Assembly (NCBI GenBank): GCA_021772025.1
Contig: JAETNT010000002.1
Coordinates: 62,001-126,000, forward strand
Direction: 5' to 3'
Source: Enterocloster bolteae
GTDB lineage: Bacteria > Bacillota > Clostridia > Lachnospirales > Lachnospiraceae
Length of the DNA: 64,000 bases
The notes under the pieces were generated by a model. The model ran no database searches and was not told where the DNA came from. It worked only from the letters and a program-made list of their open reading frames with translations. A program made the position numbers and the translations under genes. Below, one piece after another: positions 53,785 to 62,197 of the stretch. The number at the start of each line of letters is the position of its first letter. Within the stretch, counting starts at the first letter, position 1.

Positions 53785-54584
53785 AAACCGGCTAAACAGC
53801 GGCCTATCTCCCCCAGAGATTCAAATATGGCATCCGGCTTGATTTCTGAGGCGGCCACATCCTCCATCCTGGTTTCTCCGGAGAGCACCAGTAAGCCTTT
53901 GCCTCCATGATTGACGCCGGTGGCCACATCTGTATACAAACGGTCCCCAACGAATCCGGTTCGTTCCGTGGGGACTTTTGTTTTGTCAAAAATCATCTGG
54001 GCCGTCTCCTTATAAGGCTTTCCCAAGTATCTGGGCTTAACGCCGGTGGACAGAGTCATGGCGGCGCAGATAGCCCCGCAGTCAGGGATAAATCCGGTAT
54101 CTGTCGGACAGTTAATATCCGGATGGGTAGCCAGAAAAACCGCTCCCTCCCGAATCAGGGTGCAGCCCCTTTCCAGCTTTTCATAAGTAAGGGTTTTATC
54201 AAAGGCTGCCACTACAATATCGGCCTTTCCGTCTGTCAGCCGAATCCCCGAATTTCTCATGTTCTCCTCCAAGGGAGGGGTTCCCATAAGGAATACGGAT
54301 GCACCCGGATATTCCCTGTTTAAAAACCGGATAGCCACGTCCCCGGAGGTCATAATCTGATCTCTGTCAATCTTGCATCCCATTCTATCCAGCTTTTTTA
54401 TATAATTTTCCGGGGACTGGGAAGAGTTGTTTGTAAAAAACAGAAACTTTTTCCCTTTCTCCCGGCATGTCCGGATAAAATCCAGGGCGCCTTCTATGAG
54501 GTAATCTCCCATATAAAAGGTTCCGTCCATATCCAGAACAAACAGTTGGATCTCTTCCAGCAGTTTCTTTTTGTTCGCGTCCAA
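53781..54584 (-). CDS. HAD-IIA (NagD/AraL/PGP-like) sugar-phosphate phosphatase
   Basis: A 267-residue HAD phosphatase. Nucleophile Asp18 and acid/base Asp20 lie in VLD18MDGTFYMG; motif II is FFTNNSSQ; the C2A cap contains ADIVVAAFDKTLTYEKL; motif III and IV are YLGKPYKE and GFVGDRLYTDVATGVNHG. The start is TTG at 54584 with AGGAGG 6 nt upstream. Relatives dephosphorylate small phosphates, including glycerol 3-phosphate (mammalian PGP) and nucleotides. Its position in the glycerol-phosphate island suggests a glycerol-phosphate or repair role, which is not proven. Confidence 0.85.
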   Translation of the reverse strand: MDANKKKLLEEIQLFVLDMDGTFYMGDYLIEGALDFIRTCREKGKKFLFFTNNSSQSPENYIKKLDRMGCKIDRDQIMTSGDVAIRFLNREYPGASVFLMGTPPLEENMRNSGIRLTDGKADIVVAAFDKTLTYEKLERGCTLIREGAVFLATHPDINCPTDTGFIPDCGAICAAMTLSTGVKPRYLGKPYKETAQMIFDKTKVPTERTGFVGDRLYTDVATGVNHGGKGLLVLSGETRMEDVAASEIKPDAIFESLGEIGRCLAGF

Positions 54585-54647
54585 ATCGGGCCTCCTGCCT
54601 AATCCGTCCGAAACGCGTTACCAGAACATTTCGGCGGATCCTTTGTA

Positions 54648-54678
54648 ATAAAAAGCGGCTTTAAAAGCCGCTTTTTAT
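54648..54678. terminator. Terminator after the glycerol-phosphate dehydrogenase operon
   Basis: A 13-bp perfect stem, 54648-54660 with 54666-54678 (ATAAAAAGCGGCT and its complement), with T-run on the minus side. It separates the DUF1667 gene from the HAD gene. Confidence 0.9.
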
Positions 54679-54703
54679 GAATGTAATTGTTCAGTTATTC
54701 CGT

Positions 54704-55066
54704 TTATGCCTTGGCAACGTTCTTGGTTGCAACGACCGGAACACCGGTGCCTGCACAGTCTGCAATTACTACATCTCCGATTGCTACCGGAGCCGGGATG
54801 GTTACCTGGCGAATCTCATCCATAATTTCAAAAATCTTACCCTTGGGAATATCTTCTTTGGTCTTTACGGACACCATCTCAATAGTGCCGCCGTCTACGT
54901 GTACACTGGAAGTAACGATTCTGGTAGGGCTTAATACTTCTTTTCTCGCGTAGTCGTCACCGCGCTTGCAGGTGTTGCCGCTTACATCCATCTGGTCGCC
55001 GTCAATTTTAACAGTCAGAGGGCAGCCTAAAGGGCAGCCGATGCAGATTAATTCTCTTACCTCCAT
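54704..55066 (-). CDS. DUF1667 protein, putative Fe-S subunit of the glycerol-phosphate dehydrogenase set
   Basis: A 120-residue protein of the DUF1667 family. Cysteines are spaced C8-x2-C11-x3-C15 and C33 (ICIGCPLGCPLTV and GNTCKRGDDYA), a pattern that could hold a [4Fe-4S] cluster as in the N-terminus of molybdopterin oxidoreductases. It is the last gene of a three-gene operon, 1 nt after the FAD oxidoreductase, an arrangement repeated in many Clostridia. It probably passes electrons from the flavoproteins; this is inference. Confidence 0.85.
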   Translation of the reverse strand: MEVRELICIGCPLGCPLTVKIDGDQMDVSGNTCKRGDDYARKEVLSPTRIVTSSVHVDGGTIEMVSVKTKEDIPKGKIFEIMDEIRQVTIPAPVAIGDVVIADCAGTGVPVVATKNVAKA

Positions 55067-55067
55067 G

Positions 55068-56333
55068 TTATTCCACCTCCGTACAAATCACAATATTCTT
55101 AAGATCCGGGTAATCGGCAAAGCTGTCTTTCTTTAACACAACCTGCTCCATCTCGCCGGGAGCCAGCACCTTTTTCTTTCTCTTGGAAATCTGAACGCCA
55201 TCGTAGTAAACGCTGATATAGCGATCTTTATAAACATCGGCTACACGGAAACGAACCGTAATCTTATCCTGCATGTTGTTTACATCAATAGACTGAGGAA
55301 CCGTATAGCGGACACCGTTCTCTGCCTTTAGCTGTACCATGTGGCCTGCTTCTCTCTCCTTGCCGGCCTTTACATATTCTGCCGCATTGGTGCCTGCCAA
55401 GGTAGCCTCCTCAGATACATAGTCTACCAAGTCATGTACATGAAGTACATTACCGCAGGCAAATACGCCTTCTGCGCTGGTCTCAAGCTGATCATTTACC
55501 TCCGGTCCGGAAGTAATGCGGCTCATGGAAACACCGATGCCCTTGCTCAATTCATTCTCGGGAAGAAGTCCTACGGACAGAAGCAACGTGTCGCAGGAGT
55601 AGTGCTCCTCAGTACCGGGAATCGGCTTGCGATCCGGGCCGACCTCCGCTAAGGTAATACCGGTGACTCTCTCCTTACCCTCGATATTTACAACGGTATG
55701 GCTTAGCTTTAACGGAATGCCGTAGTCGTCCAGACATTGTACGATATTTCTCTTTAAGCCGCCGGAATAGGGCATCAGTTCTGCCACTACTTTAACCTTA
55801 GCGCCCTCCAGAGTCATTCTTCTTGCCATAATAAGCCCGATGTCACCGGAGCCTAAGATAACAACCTCTTTTCCTACGCTGTAGCCCTCAATGTTCATCA
55901 AACGCTGAGCAGTACCTGCTGAGTAAATACCGGCAGGCCGATATCCCGGGATGTTTAATGCGCCTCTTGCTCTCTCCCGGCAGCCCATTGCCAAAATAAC
56001 GGCCTTTGCCTTGATGGTAGTTAAACCGTCCTCCCTGTTGATTACGGTAACTTCTTTATCCTTGTTGATATCAATAACCATGGTGTTTAATTTATAGGGG
56101 ATCTTCTCCTCTTCCACCATCTCAATATAGCGGGATGCGTACTCAGGGCCGGTCAACTCTTCTTTAAAGGTGTGCAAGCCGAAGCCATTATGAATACACT
56201 GGTTTAAAATACCGCCCAGGCAGTTGTCACGCTCTAAAATCAGGATATCCTGGATACCAGCTTTTCTTGCTGCTACTGCTGCTGCAAGGCCTGCCGGGCC
56301 CCCGCCGATAATTACAATATCATGTGCTGTCAT
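55068..56333 (-). CDS. NAD(P)/FAD-dependent oxidoreductase of the glycerol-phosphate operon
   Basis: A 421-residue flavoprotein. The FAD dinucleotide loop is DIVIIGGGPAGLAAAVAARKAG, a second Rossmann loop VVILGSGDIGLIMARRM binds NAD(H), and the C-terminal FAD segment is GVFACGNVLHVHDLVDYVSEEA. CLGGILNQCIHNG supplies a cysteine pair near the isoalloxazine. It sits 13 nt downstream of the GlpA-like gene. It likely re-oxidises the dehydrogenase, taking the place of GlpB; the electron acceptor is unknown. Confidence 0.85.
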   Translation of the reverse strand: MTAHDIVIIGGGPAGLAAAVAARKAGIQDILILERDNCLGGILNQCIHNGFGLHTFKEELTGPEYASRYIEMVEEEKIPYKLNTMVIDINKDKEVTVINREDGLTTIKAKAVILAMGCRERARGALNIPGYRPAGIYSAGTAQRLMNIEGYSVGKEVVILGSGDIGLIMARRMTLEGAKVKVVAELMPYSGGLKRNIVQCLDDYGIPLKLSHTVVNIEGKERVTGITLAEVGPDRKPIPGTEEHYSCDTLLLSVGLLPENELSKGIGVSMSRITSGPEVNDQLETSAEGVFACGNVLHVHDLVDYVSEEATLAGTNAAEYVKAGKEREAGHMVQLKAENGVRYTVPQSIDVNNMQDKITVRFRVADVYKDRYISVYYDGVQISKRKKKVLAPGEMEQVVLKKDSFADYPDLKNIVICTEVE

Positions 56334-56346
56334 GTCGCTGCCCTCC

Positions 56347-57789
56347 CTATTTATCTTTGCTGCCGGTTAACATATTGGAACCGGGTGCATTTTTACAAAT
56401 GTCTTCCATCTTCATGCCGCGCTCTCTGGCCAGAATCTCCATGGTTCTGGGGGTGCAGAAGCCTGCTTGGCAGCGGCCCATGCCCTGACGGACGCGGCGT
56501 TTGATGCCGTCTAAGGATACAGCTCCCAGTGTACGGTTAATAGCATCTATGATCTCGCCTTCGCTGACGCCTTCGCAGCGGCATACGATAGAGCCGTACT
56601 CCGGACGTTCTTTAATCAGAGCTGCCCGCTCTTCCTTGGTCATGTGCTCAGGGCGAACAAAGCCTTTTCTCTTTCCGTTCCAGTTTTCCTTCTTTGCAGC
56701 GCCTGCCTTCTTTGCAACCAGTTCCGCTACATACACGCCGATAGCCGGTGCACTGGAAAGTCCGGGAGATTCAATACCTGCCGCATCAAAGAAATTCTCT
56801 GCATCCTCTGCCTCTCCGATTACGAAATCATCCCCTTCCTCATGGGCACGGAGACCGGAGAAGGAGGTAATCACCTGGCGGAACGGAACATTCTTTACAC
56901 TAACGTTAGCCTTCTCCATAACAAATGCCAGCTCTTCTGCGGTAGTTTTGGTTGCTTCCTTATCTTCTAGGTTGGTTGCGGTAGGACCGGTGAGAAGGTT
57001 TCCATGAACGGTAGGGGTAACCAAGATCCCCTTGCCAAGCTTGCCGGGAAGCTGGAAAATGGTCTTTTGTACGTGATTCCCCGCCTCTTTATCCAGTAAG
57101 CAATAGTCCCCCTTTCTTGGAATAATGTGAAGCTTTTTATTGCTTACCATATTGTGAATCTCGTCCGCATAAACACCTGCCGCATTGATAACATAGGTAG
57201 TATGAATAACCCCGTTATTGGTGGCAATATCGTAACCGTTTCCGCCCTTCTTTACTTCTTCTACCTTGGTATTGAAAATAAATTCCACGCCGTTGTCGCA
57301 GGCATTCTCAGCCAGCGCTATGGTCAAACCAAAGGGACATACAATGCCTCCGGTGGGCGCGTAGAGAGCTGCAACTGCGTTGTCGGTTACGTTGGGTTCC
57401 ATAGCCCTTGCCTCATCGCCGGTAATAATCTTTAAATCCGGCACGCCGTTTTTCACCCCTTTATTGTATAGCTCCTGAAGGGCAGGCATATCCTCCTCTG
57501 CAAAGCACAGGATTAAAGAACCATTTCTCTTAAACTCAAAGTCCAGATCCTCTGCAAGCTGATCCATCATGCGGTTGCCTTCCACATTAAATTTTGCCTT
57601 TGCAGAACCTGGAGCCGCGTCATGTCCGGCATGGACAATAGCGCTGTTGGCTTTGGATGTGCCGGAGCAAACATCCTCTTCCCGCTCTACTACACATGCG
57701 TGCAGGTCGTAACGGGAAAGCTCTCTGGCGATGGCACAACCGGTCACGCCGCCGCCGATAATCACCGCATCGAAATTCATTTCCTTCAT
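56347..57789 (-). CDS. GlpA-like FAD-dependent glycerol-3-phosphate dehydrogenase with [2Fe-2S] domain
   Basis: A 480-residue enzyme. An N-terminal FAD-binding DAO domain (DAVIIGGGVTGCAIARELS, EEDVCSGTSKANSAIVHAG, SFSGLRAHEEGDDFVIGE) is followed after residue about 400 by a BFD-like [2Fe-2S] domain with CRCEGVSEGEI and GMGRCQAGFC, four cysteines. This matches the anaerobic GlpA group, oxidising glycerol 3-phosphate to dihydroxyacetone phosphate. It is first of an operon with the FAD oxidoreductase and DUF1667 protein; GlpC is missing. A leader terminator and promoter lie upstream. GGAGGAG precedes the ATG. Confidence 0.87.
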   Translation of the reverse strand: MKEMNFDAVIIGGGVTGCAIARELSRYDLHACVVEREEDVCSGTSKANSAIVHAGHDAAPGSAKAKFNVEGNRMMDQLAEDLDFEFKRNGSLILCFAEEDMPALQELYNKGVKNGVPDLKIITGDEARAMEPNVTDNAVAALYAPTGGIVCPFGLTIALAENACDNGVEFIFNTKVEEVKKGGNGYDIATNNGVIHTTYVINAAGVYADEIHNMVSNKKLHIIPRKGDYCLLDKEAGNHVQKTIFQLPGKLGKGILVTPTVHGNLLTGPTATNLEDKEATKTTAEELAFVMEKANVSVKNVPFRQVITSFSGLRAHEEGDDFVIGEAEDAENFFDAAGIESPGLSSAPAIGVYVAELVAKKAGAAKKENWNGKRKGFVRPEHMTKEERAALIKERPEYGSIVCRCEGVSEGEIIDAINRTLGAVSLDGIKRRVRQGMGRCQAGFCTPRTMEILARERGMKMEDICKNAPGSNMLTGSKDK

Positions 57790-57824
57790 TTCTTCTCCTC
57801 CATTTACGTTTTTATGCCCTAGAC

Positions 57825-57877
57825 TAAAAAAGAGTAAGGAAAATCAACGGGCTTATCCGTTTGGTTTACCTTACTCT
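57825..57877 (-). promoter_or_regulatory. Leader terminator (GlpP antitermination target) before the dehydrogenase operon
   Basis: In the minus-strand leader AGAGTAAGG pairs with CCTTACTCT (57831-57839 with 57869-57877), extended by AACGG/CCGTT pairs, and is followed by six T (57825-57830). It lies between the promoter and the first codon, so transcription would stop unless an antiterminator acts; glpP is encoded 10 kb away. Confidence 0.8.
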
Positions 57878-57910
57878 ATGGTCTCACAGGTGTCTTATTG
57901 AACTACTTCC

Positions 57911-57940
57911 ATGCTAACACAGTTTGACACCAATTGTCAA
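57911..57940 (-). promoter_or_regulatory. Promoter of the dehydrogenase operon with overlapping palindrome
   Basis: Minus strand TTGACA (57935-57940), 18 nt, TAGCAT (57911-57916) with TGT before it (extended -10). The -35 is half of a palindrome, TTGACA and TGTCAA at 57924-57929 and 57935-57940. Between here and the MgtC stop (57941-58020) an imperfect GC-rich hairpin may end the MgtC transcript. Confidence 0.65.
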
Positions 57941-58020
57941 GAAATTCCAGTAAACCTTTTTAAATTTATGTAACAGTTCAGGCGGGTATCATCTTGTCCG
58001 CCCCGTGAACTATAGCCAAA

Positions 58021-58722
58021 TTATTCACTGATTGCCATAACCGATTTTTCTTCTGCCAAGCTGGAAAACAGCGCAGATTTATCAAATCCCGGAGGATAGA
58101 TTACCTCAAACTCCAGCTTTACTTCATCCTTTTTATTCTTGTGAATCTTAACAGCTGATATTTCCACCCTCTGTTTTTCCAGGAAGTTCTCCATCTTTTT
58201 CACAGCCCCTTCTTCCTGGGCTATGGTCATCCGGATAATACCGCCGGATGCCACATCGGCAAAGTGGGCGATTCTGTGGGTAATGTCCTGCATCAGGATA
58301 ATCATAAGCCCGGATGCAATGCCGATGACATAAAGGCCGGATCCCACTGCCAGTCCTACGCCCGCCGTAGCCCAGATGCCTGCCGAAGTGGTAAGTCCGC
58401 TGACCAGGTTGTTGCGGACAAAAATAACTCCGGCGCCTAAAAAGCCCACGCCGCTGACCACCTGAGCGGCAATACGGGAGCCATCGCTTTTCCCAAACTC
58501 CAGAATGTCAATAAAGCCGTACTTGGATACCACCATCATCAGGGCGGAACCCATAGCTACAAGGGCATGGGTACGGATGCCGGCCGATTTGTTCCGGTTC
58601 TTTCTCTCATTTCCAATCATAATTCCCAGGATACAGGCCAAAACAATCCTCAAAAGAAGCTCCGACTGGTTAAAAATGGCCTGAGCGGTATTAAGTCCTA
58701 AAATATCAAATGTTATCTCCAT
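58021..58722 (-). CDS. MgtC/SapB family membrane protein
   Basis: A 233-residue protein with about four or five membrane helices and a C-terminal soluble domain. The conserved core is LACILGIMIGNERKNRNKSAGIRTH (key part IGNERK) and GSRIAAQVVSGVGFLGAGVI. The start at 58722 has AGGAGG upstream; a longer frame would overlap glpK. The family is linked to magnesium limitation and intracellular survival but often has other roles. It lies 14 nt after glpK on the same strand, so it is probably cotranscribed with it, which is unusual. Confidence 0.87.
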   Translation of the reverse strand: MEITFDILGLNTAQAIFNQSELLLRIVLACILGIMIGNERKNRNKSAGIRTHALVAMGSALMMVVSKYGFIDILEFGKSDGSRIAAQVVSGVGFLGAGVIFVRNNLVSGLTTSAGIWATAGVGLAVGSGLYVIGIASGLMIILMQDITHRIAHFADVASGGIIRMTIAQEEGAVKKMENFLEKQRVEISAVKIHKNKKDEVKLEFEVIYPPGFDKSALFSSLAEEKSVMAISE

Positions 58723-58736
58723 CCATGCCTCCTGTT

Positions 58737-60233
58737 TTATTCCCCTTCCGACCAGCAAAGGGCGCATTTTACAGCACGTTTCCAGCCCTTTATCAGCTTT
58801 TCCCGACATTCTGTTTCCATTGTACTGGCAAATGCGCGGGAGATCTTCCAGTTCTTCCGGATCTCATCCTTGCTCTTCCAATAGCCCACCGCCAGACCTG
58901 CCAGGTATGCAGCTCCCAATGCTGTGGTCTCAATGCATTCCGGACGGACAATCTGTGAATTTAAAATATCAGACTGAAATTGCATCAGGAAGTTGTTGGC
59001 GCAGGCGCCGCCGTCTACCCGAAGCTGTTTTAAACACAAACCGGAATCCTGCTCCATAGCTTCTATCAAATCGTGTACCTGATACGCCATGGACTCTACA
59101 GTAGCCCGGATGAACTGCTCTTTATTGGTTCCCCGGGTAACACCTACGATAGTGCCTCTGGCGTATTGATCCCAGTAAGGAGCACCCAAACCTGCAAAAG
59201 CGGGAACTACGTAAACTCCGCCGGTATCTTCTACCGCGGTACAGTACTCTTCCGTCTGGCCTGCAGTACGAACCATCCGCATTTCATCTCTCAGCCACTG
59301 TACTGCAGCACCCGCCACGAACACGCTGCCCTCCAGAGCATACTGCATTTCATCCTGGGTGCTGGCGGCAATGGTGGTTAGAAGCCCATTGCTGGAGCGG
59401 ACTGCCTTATTTCCAGTATTCATCAACAGAAAGCAGCCGGTTCCATATGTATTCTTCACTTCCCCTTCCTCAAAACAGCACTGACCGAACAAAGCAGCCT
59501 GCTGGTCGCCGGCCGCTCCGGCAATGGGAATCTTACCTCCGATTACATCTGACGAGGTATAACCGTATACGCAGCTGGACGGCTTTACATCGGGAAGCAT
59601 GCTCTTAGGAATTCGGAAGTATTCCAGGATTTCGTCATCCCAGCACTTTTTATGAATGTCAAACAGCATGGTACGGGCGGCGTTGGTATAGTCGGTTACA
59701 TGGATACAGCCCTTGGTCAGGTTCCAAATCAGCCAAGTGTCCACGGTTCCGAACATTAACTCTCCGTTCTCCGCCTTTTCTCTGGCTCCAGGTACATGAT
59801 CCAGAATCCATTCGATTTTGCTTCCGGAAAAATATGCATCAGGAATCAGACCGGTGCGTTCTATAATCTTTTCTTCCAGGCCGTCTTCTTTTAATTTCTC
59901 GATACGGTCCGCAGTTCTCCGGCATTGCCATACAATCGCATTATATACCGGCTCCCCAGTGTCCCGATCCCATACAATGGTAGTCTCCCGCTGATTGGTA
60001 ATGCCGATAGCGGCAATGTCGCTGTAATGCGCGCCAATCTTTCCCATGGCTTCCATGGTCACAGAAAGCTGCGAGGACCAGATTTCCATAGGATTATGTT
60101 CCACCCAGCCCGGCTGCGGGTAAATCTGAGTGAATTCTTTCTGGGCTACGCTGCAAATGGTTCCCTGCTCGTCAAACAGGATGCATCTGGAACTGGTGGT
60201 TCCCTGATCCAGCGCAATTACATATCTTCCCAT
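58737..60233 (-). CDS. glpK: Glycerol kinase
   Basis: A 498-residue FGGY-family kinase making glycerol 3-phosphate. The N-terminal ATP-phosphate loop is [25 protein letters not shown] and [13 protein letters not shown] follow, and [18 protein letters not shown] ends the glycerol-binding half. The stretch just before [10 protein letters not shown] reads [16 protein letters not shown] and has no histidine where Bacillus and Enterococcus enzymes carry the His phosphorylated by HPr. A promoter and leader terminator lie upstream. AGGAGGAGAAGG precedes the ATG. Confidence 0.96.
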   Translation of the reverse strand: MGRYVIALDQGTTSSRCILFDEQGTICSVAQKEFTQIYPQPGWVEHNPMEIWSSQLSVTMEAMGKIGAHYSDIAAIGITNQRETTIVWDRDTGEPVYNAIVWQCRRTADRIEKLKEDGLEEKIIERTGLIPDAYFSGSKIEWILDHVPGAREKAENGELMFGTVDTWLIWNLTKGCIHVTDYTNAARTMLFDIHKKCWDDEILEYFRIPKSMLPDVKPSSCVYGYTSSDVIGGKIPIAGAAGDQQAALFGQCCFEEGEVKNTYGTGCFLLMNTGNKAVRSSNGLLTTIAASTQDEMQYALEGSVFVAGAAVQWLRDEMRMVRTAGQTEEYCTAVEDTGGVYVVPAFAGLGAPYWDQYARGTIVGVTRGTNKEQFIRATVESMAYQVHDLIEAMEQDSGLCLKQLRVDGGACANNFLMQFQSDILNSQIVRPECIETTALGAAYLAGLAVGYWKSKDEIRKNWKISRAFASTMETECREKLIKGWKRAVKCALCWSEGE

Positions 60234-60307
60234 ATCCTTCTCCTCCTGTGCTGCCTTACGACGATCTTTTCTTCTCTGTGGTTTGTTAATTTTTTACCAA
60301 AAGGTAA

Positions 60308-60354
60308 AGAAAAAGCAGGGCATGCGCGGCTTCCCCGCAGCTATCTCCCCTGCT
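60308..60354 (-). promoter_or_regulatory. Leader terminator before glpK
   Basis: In the minus-strand leader AGCAGGG pairs with CCCTGCT (60314-60320 with 60348-60354), with GCGG/CCGC pairs inside, followed by TTTTTCTTT. As for the dehydrogenase operon, it lies between promoter and start codon and fits GlpP control. Confidence 0.7.
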
Positions 60355-60395
60355 CTGTCGTCTCTAAAGGCAATTTATTAATTTATCTATGGATA

Positions 60396-60424
60396 ATCTT
60401 AACATGTTTTCAAGGAAATTGCAA
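60396..60424 (-). promoter_or_regulatory. glpK promoter
   Basis: Minus strand TTGCAA (60419-60424), 17 nt, TAAGAT (60396-60401) with TGT before the -10 (extended). The same TTGCAA plus extended -10 design occurs before the UgpB-like gene. Confidence 0.7.
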
Positions 60425-60481
60425 GTTAGAAATCGTCGAATTGCATAATTTTTTGGTGACAGGTTCAGACGGCGGGGAATT

Positions 60482-61081
60482 TCAGCAGATTTTCACCCCC
60501 AGCAGCATTGCCACATCCGCTGCCTGAGACAGGTTGATTTTTAATCCTTTCAGTTCGGAAAAGCTGTCAGATACCTGGATTCCTTCTATGATGCAGGAAG
60601 ATAAATCCAGTCCTTTCAGAGACGTCTTAAAAAAATCCGTGCCGGACAGGTTCACATCATGAAACGAAGTCTTTTTCAGCTTTGTTTCCGAAAAAAAAGC
60701 GTTCTTCATGGAATTGCTTTCTATCCGGCTGTTTTCCCACAAGGTATTGGCAAAATTGGTATAAACGTAGCTTCCTCCTAGTATTTCCACAGTGCGGAAG
60801 CTGGATTGGCTGAAATTACAGTTATCTGCCTGGCAGCTGGTAAACATGCAATTTCGAAAATATCCGTTTGCAAAGCCGCACTTTTCAAAAATACAGTTTA
60901 AAAATTGCACCTCAAAGAAACCGGCTGACAAAAAGCTGCACTCTGTAAAATGACAGTTTTCAATCATTACATTTCCGAATTCCAGTCCCCTGGCTTCCAG
61001 ATTAAATAGATTTTCGCCGGTATAGGAAGTCTGGGAAATTATGTTTTCACAGTCTATGGCGTTTTGAATGTCCTGAAGCAT
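60482..61081 (-). CDS. Pentapeptide-repeat protein
   Basis: A 199-residue protein whose central part (about residues 30-165) is made of pentapeptide-like units A/C/S-x-F/L-x-x, such as ENCHFTECSFLSAGF, NCIFEKCGF and NCNFSQSSF, folding as a right-handed quadrilateral beta-helix. There is no signal peptide. Cysteines are frequent at the inward positions. Some family members mimic DNA and protect gyrase, but many have no known role; nothing near it points to drug resistance. Confidence 0.82.
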   Translation of the reverse strand: MLQDIQNAIDCENIISQTSYTGENLFNLEARGLEFGNVMIENCHFTECSFLSAGFFEVQFLNCIFEKCGFANGYFRNCMFTSCQADNCNFSQSSFRTVEILGGSYVYTNFANTLWENSRIESNSMKNAFFSETKLKKTSFHDVNLSGTDFFKTSLKGLDLSSCIIEGIQVSDSFSELKGLKINLSQAADVAMLLGVKIC

Positions 61082-61124
61082 AGAATTCCTCCGTATTATT
61101 TACTTGCAAGTGAGTCCGGCAGAG

Positions 61125-61147
61125 CCTGACGGGTTATTCCCGTCAGG
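61125..61147 (-). other. Stem-loop overlapping the end of the YitT gene
   Basis: CCTGACGGG (61125-61133) and CCCGTCAGG (61139-61147) form a perfect 9-bp stem that includes the YitT stop codon. No T-run follows; it may protect the 3' end or terminate weakly. Confidence 0.5.
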
Positions 61148-62036
61148 CCAAGTGTTTGTCCAGAGTAAAGCCTCTCCCCCGTACCTCCCGGACGCCGTTG
61201 ATGATAATAAACGCTTTAGGATCAATCTGCTGAACATACTGGTTTAAATGGCTCATCTCCCGGTTAGGAAGGACACAGAGAATCGCTTTCTGATCTAATT
61301 TCTGGAAACCGGTCTGAATGGGGACATAGGTAGAACCCCGATCCAGATCTTTTTGGATAATCTCATTGATTCGTTCATGCTCTTTGCTGATAATCAGCAC
61401 CTGGACATCTCCGCCGCCGGATACCAGTACCTGGTTTACCACAAAGGAAGTCAGCAGCACGGACACGATACCGTACAAAATTTCCTCTGTATCGGAAAAC
61501 AGCATCTGAGACAGCAGGATAAACACATCCAGACAATACATGGTCACTGCTACCGGGATTCGGAACTTTTTATTTAAAATCAGCGGCGGGATATCCATAC
61601 CGCCGGTGGAGCCGCCCAGACGCATTACAATACCAAGCCCCAATCCCACCAAGGCGCCGCCGAAAAGAGCGGCCAAAAGGCGGTCATCCGTAAGGTGTCC
61701 CAGCGCTTCTATACTAAGCAGCCGGTTGAGCAGCACGGGAAATAAAAGGGTGCTGACAATGGTGGTAATGGCAAACCTCTTTCCAAGAATCCACAGTCCT
61801 AAGAAGAACATGATTACGTTGATACAGGCTACGGTGACGGATATATCCAGATGGAAAAAATACTGTACACTTCTTGCAATACCCGTAGCTCCTCCTACTA
61901 AAAATCCATTAGGCATAGAAAATGCGGCAAGGCCAAAAGCAAATATGGCGTTTCCCGCAATGATTCCTAAAATCCTGAATAAACTCCGGCTCATTCTCAC
62001 ATTTTTCTCCTCTCTTTCTAACTCTGTTAAATTCAT
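61143..62036 (-). CDS. YitT family (DUF161/DUF2179) membrane protein
   Basis: About 297 residues: five to six membrane helices in the first 200 residues (LFRILGIIAGNAIFAFGLAAF, GSTGGMDIPPLILNKKF) and a C-terminal cytoplasmic DUF2179 domain (VQVLIISKEHERINEIIQKDL, RGSTYVPIQTGFQK, VREVRGRGFTLD). No transported substrate is known. The ATG at 62036 is chosen; a TTG at 62051 and an ATG at 61994 are also in frame, and the last fits the usual family N-terminus. Confidence 0.85.
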   Translation of the reverse strand: MNLTELEREEKNVRMSRSLFRILGIIAGNAIFAFGLAAFSMPNGFLVGGATGIARSVQYFFHLDISVTVACINVIMFFLGLWILGKRFAITTIVSTLLFPVLLNRLLSIEALGHLTDDRLLAALFGGALVGLGLGIVMRLGGSTGGMDIPPLILNKKFRIPVAVTMYCLDVFILLSQMLFSDTEEILYGIVSVLLTSFVVNQVLVSGGGDVQVLIISKEHERINEIIQKDLDRGSTYVPIQTGFQKLDQKAILCVLPNREMSHLNQYVQQIDPKAFIIINGVREVRGRGFTLDKHLA

Positions 62037-62164
62037 AACGATTCCATGCAAATTTTCCCATAACTGAATCGTTTCCTAAATTCTGACAAGATTATAGCGA
62101 ATTTGAGAATTGAAAAAAATATCAAATGTTATGATTTCATCTTTTCATCCATTGTCCGGGATGG

Positions 62165-62170
62165 TATAAT
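62165..62170 (+). promoter_or_regulatory. Extended -10 promoter of the Crp/Fnr gene
   Basis: TATAAT preceded by TGG (extended -10), 28 nt before the start codon; the -35 region is poor. Confidence 0.5.
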
Positions 62171-62197
62171 AGGGGCACTGAGAAAGGAATTCCTTTT

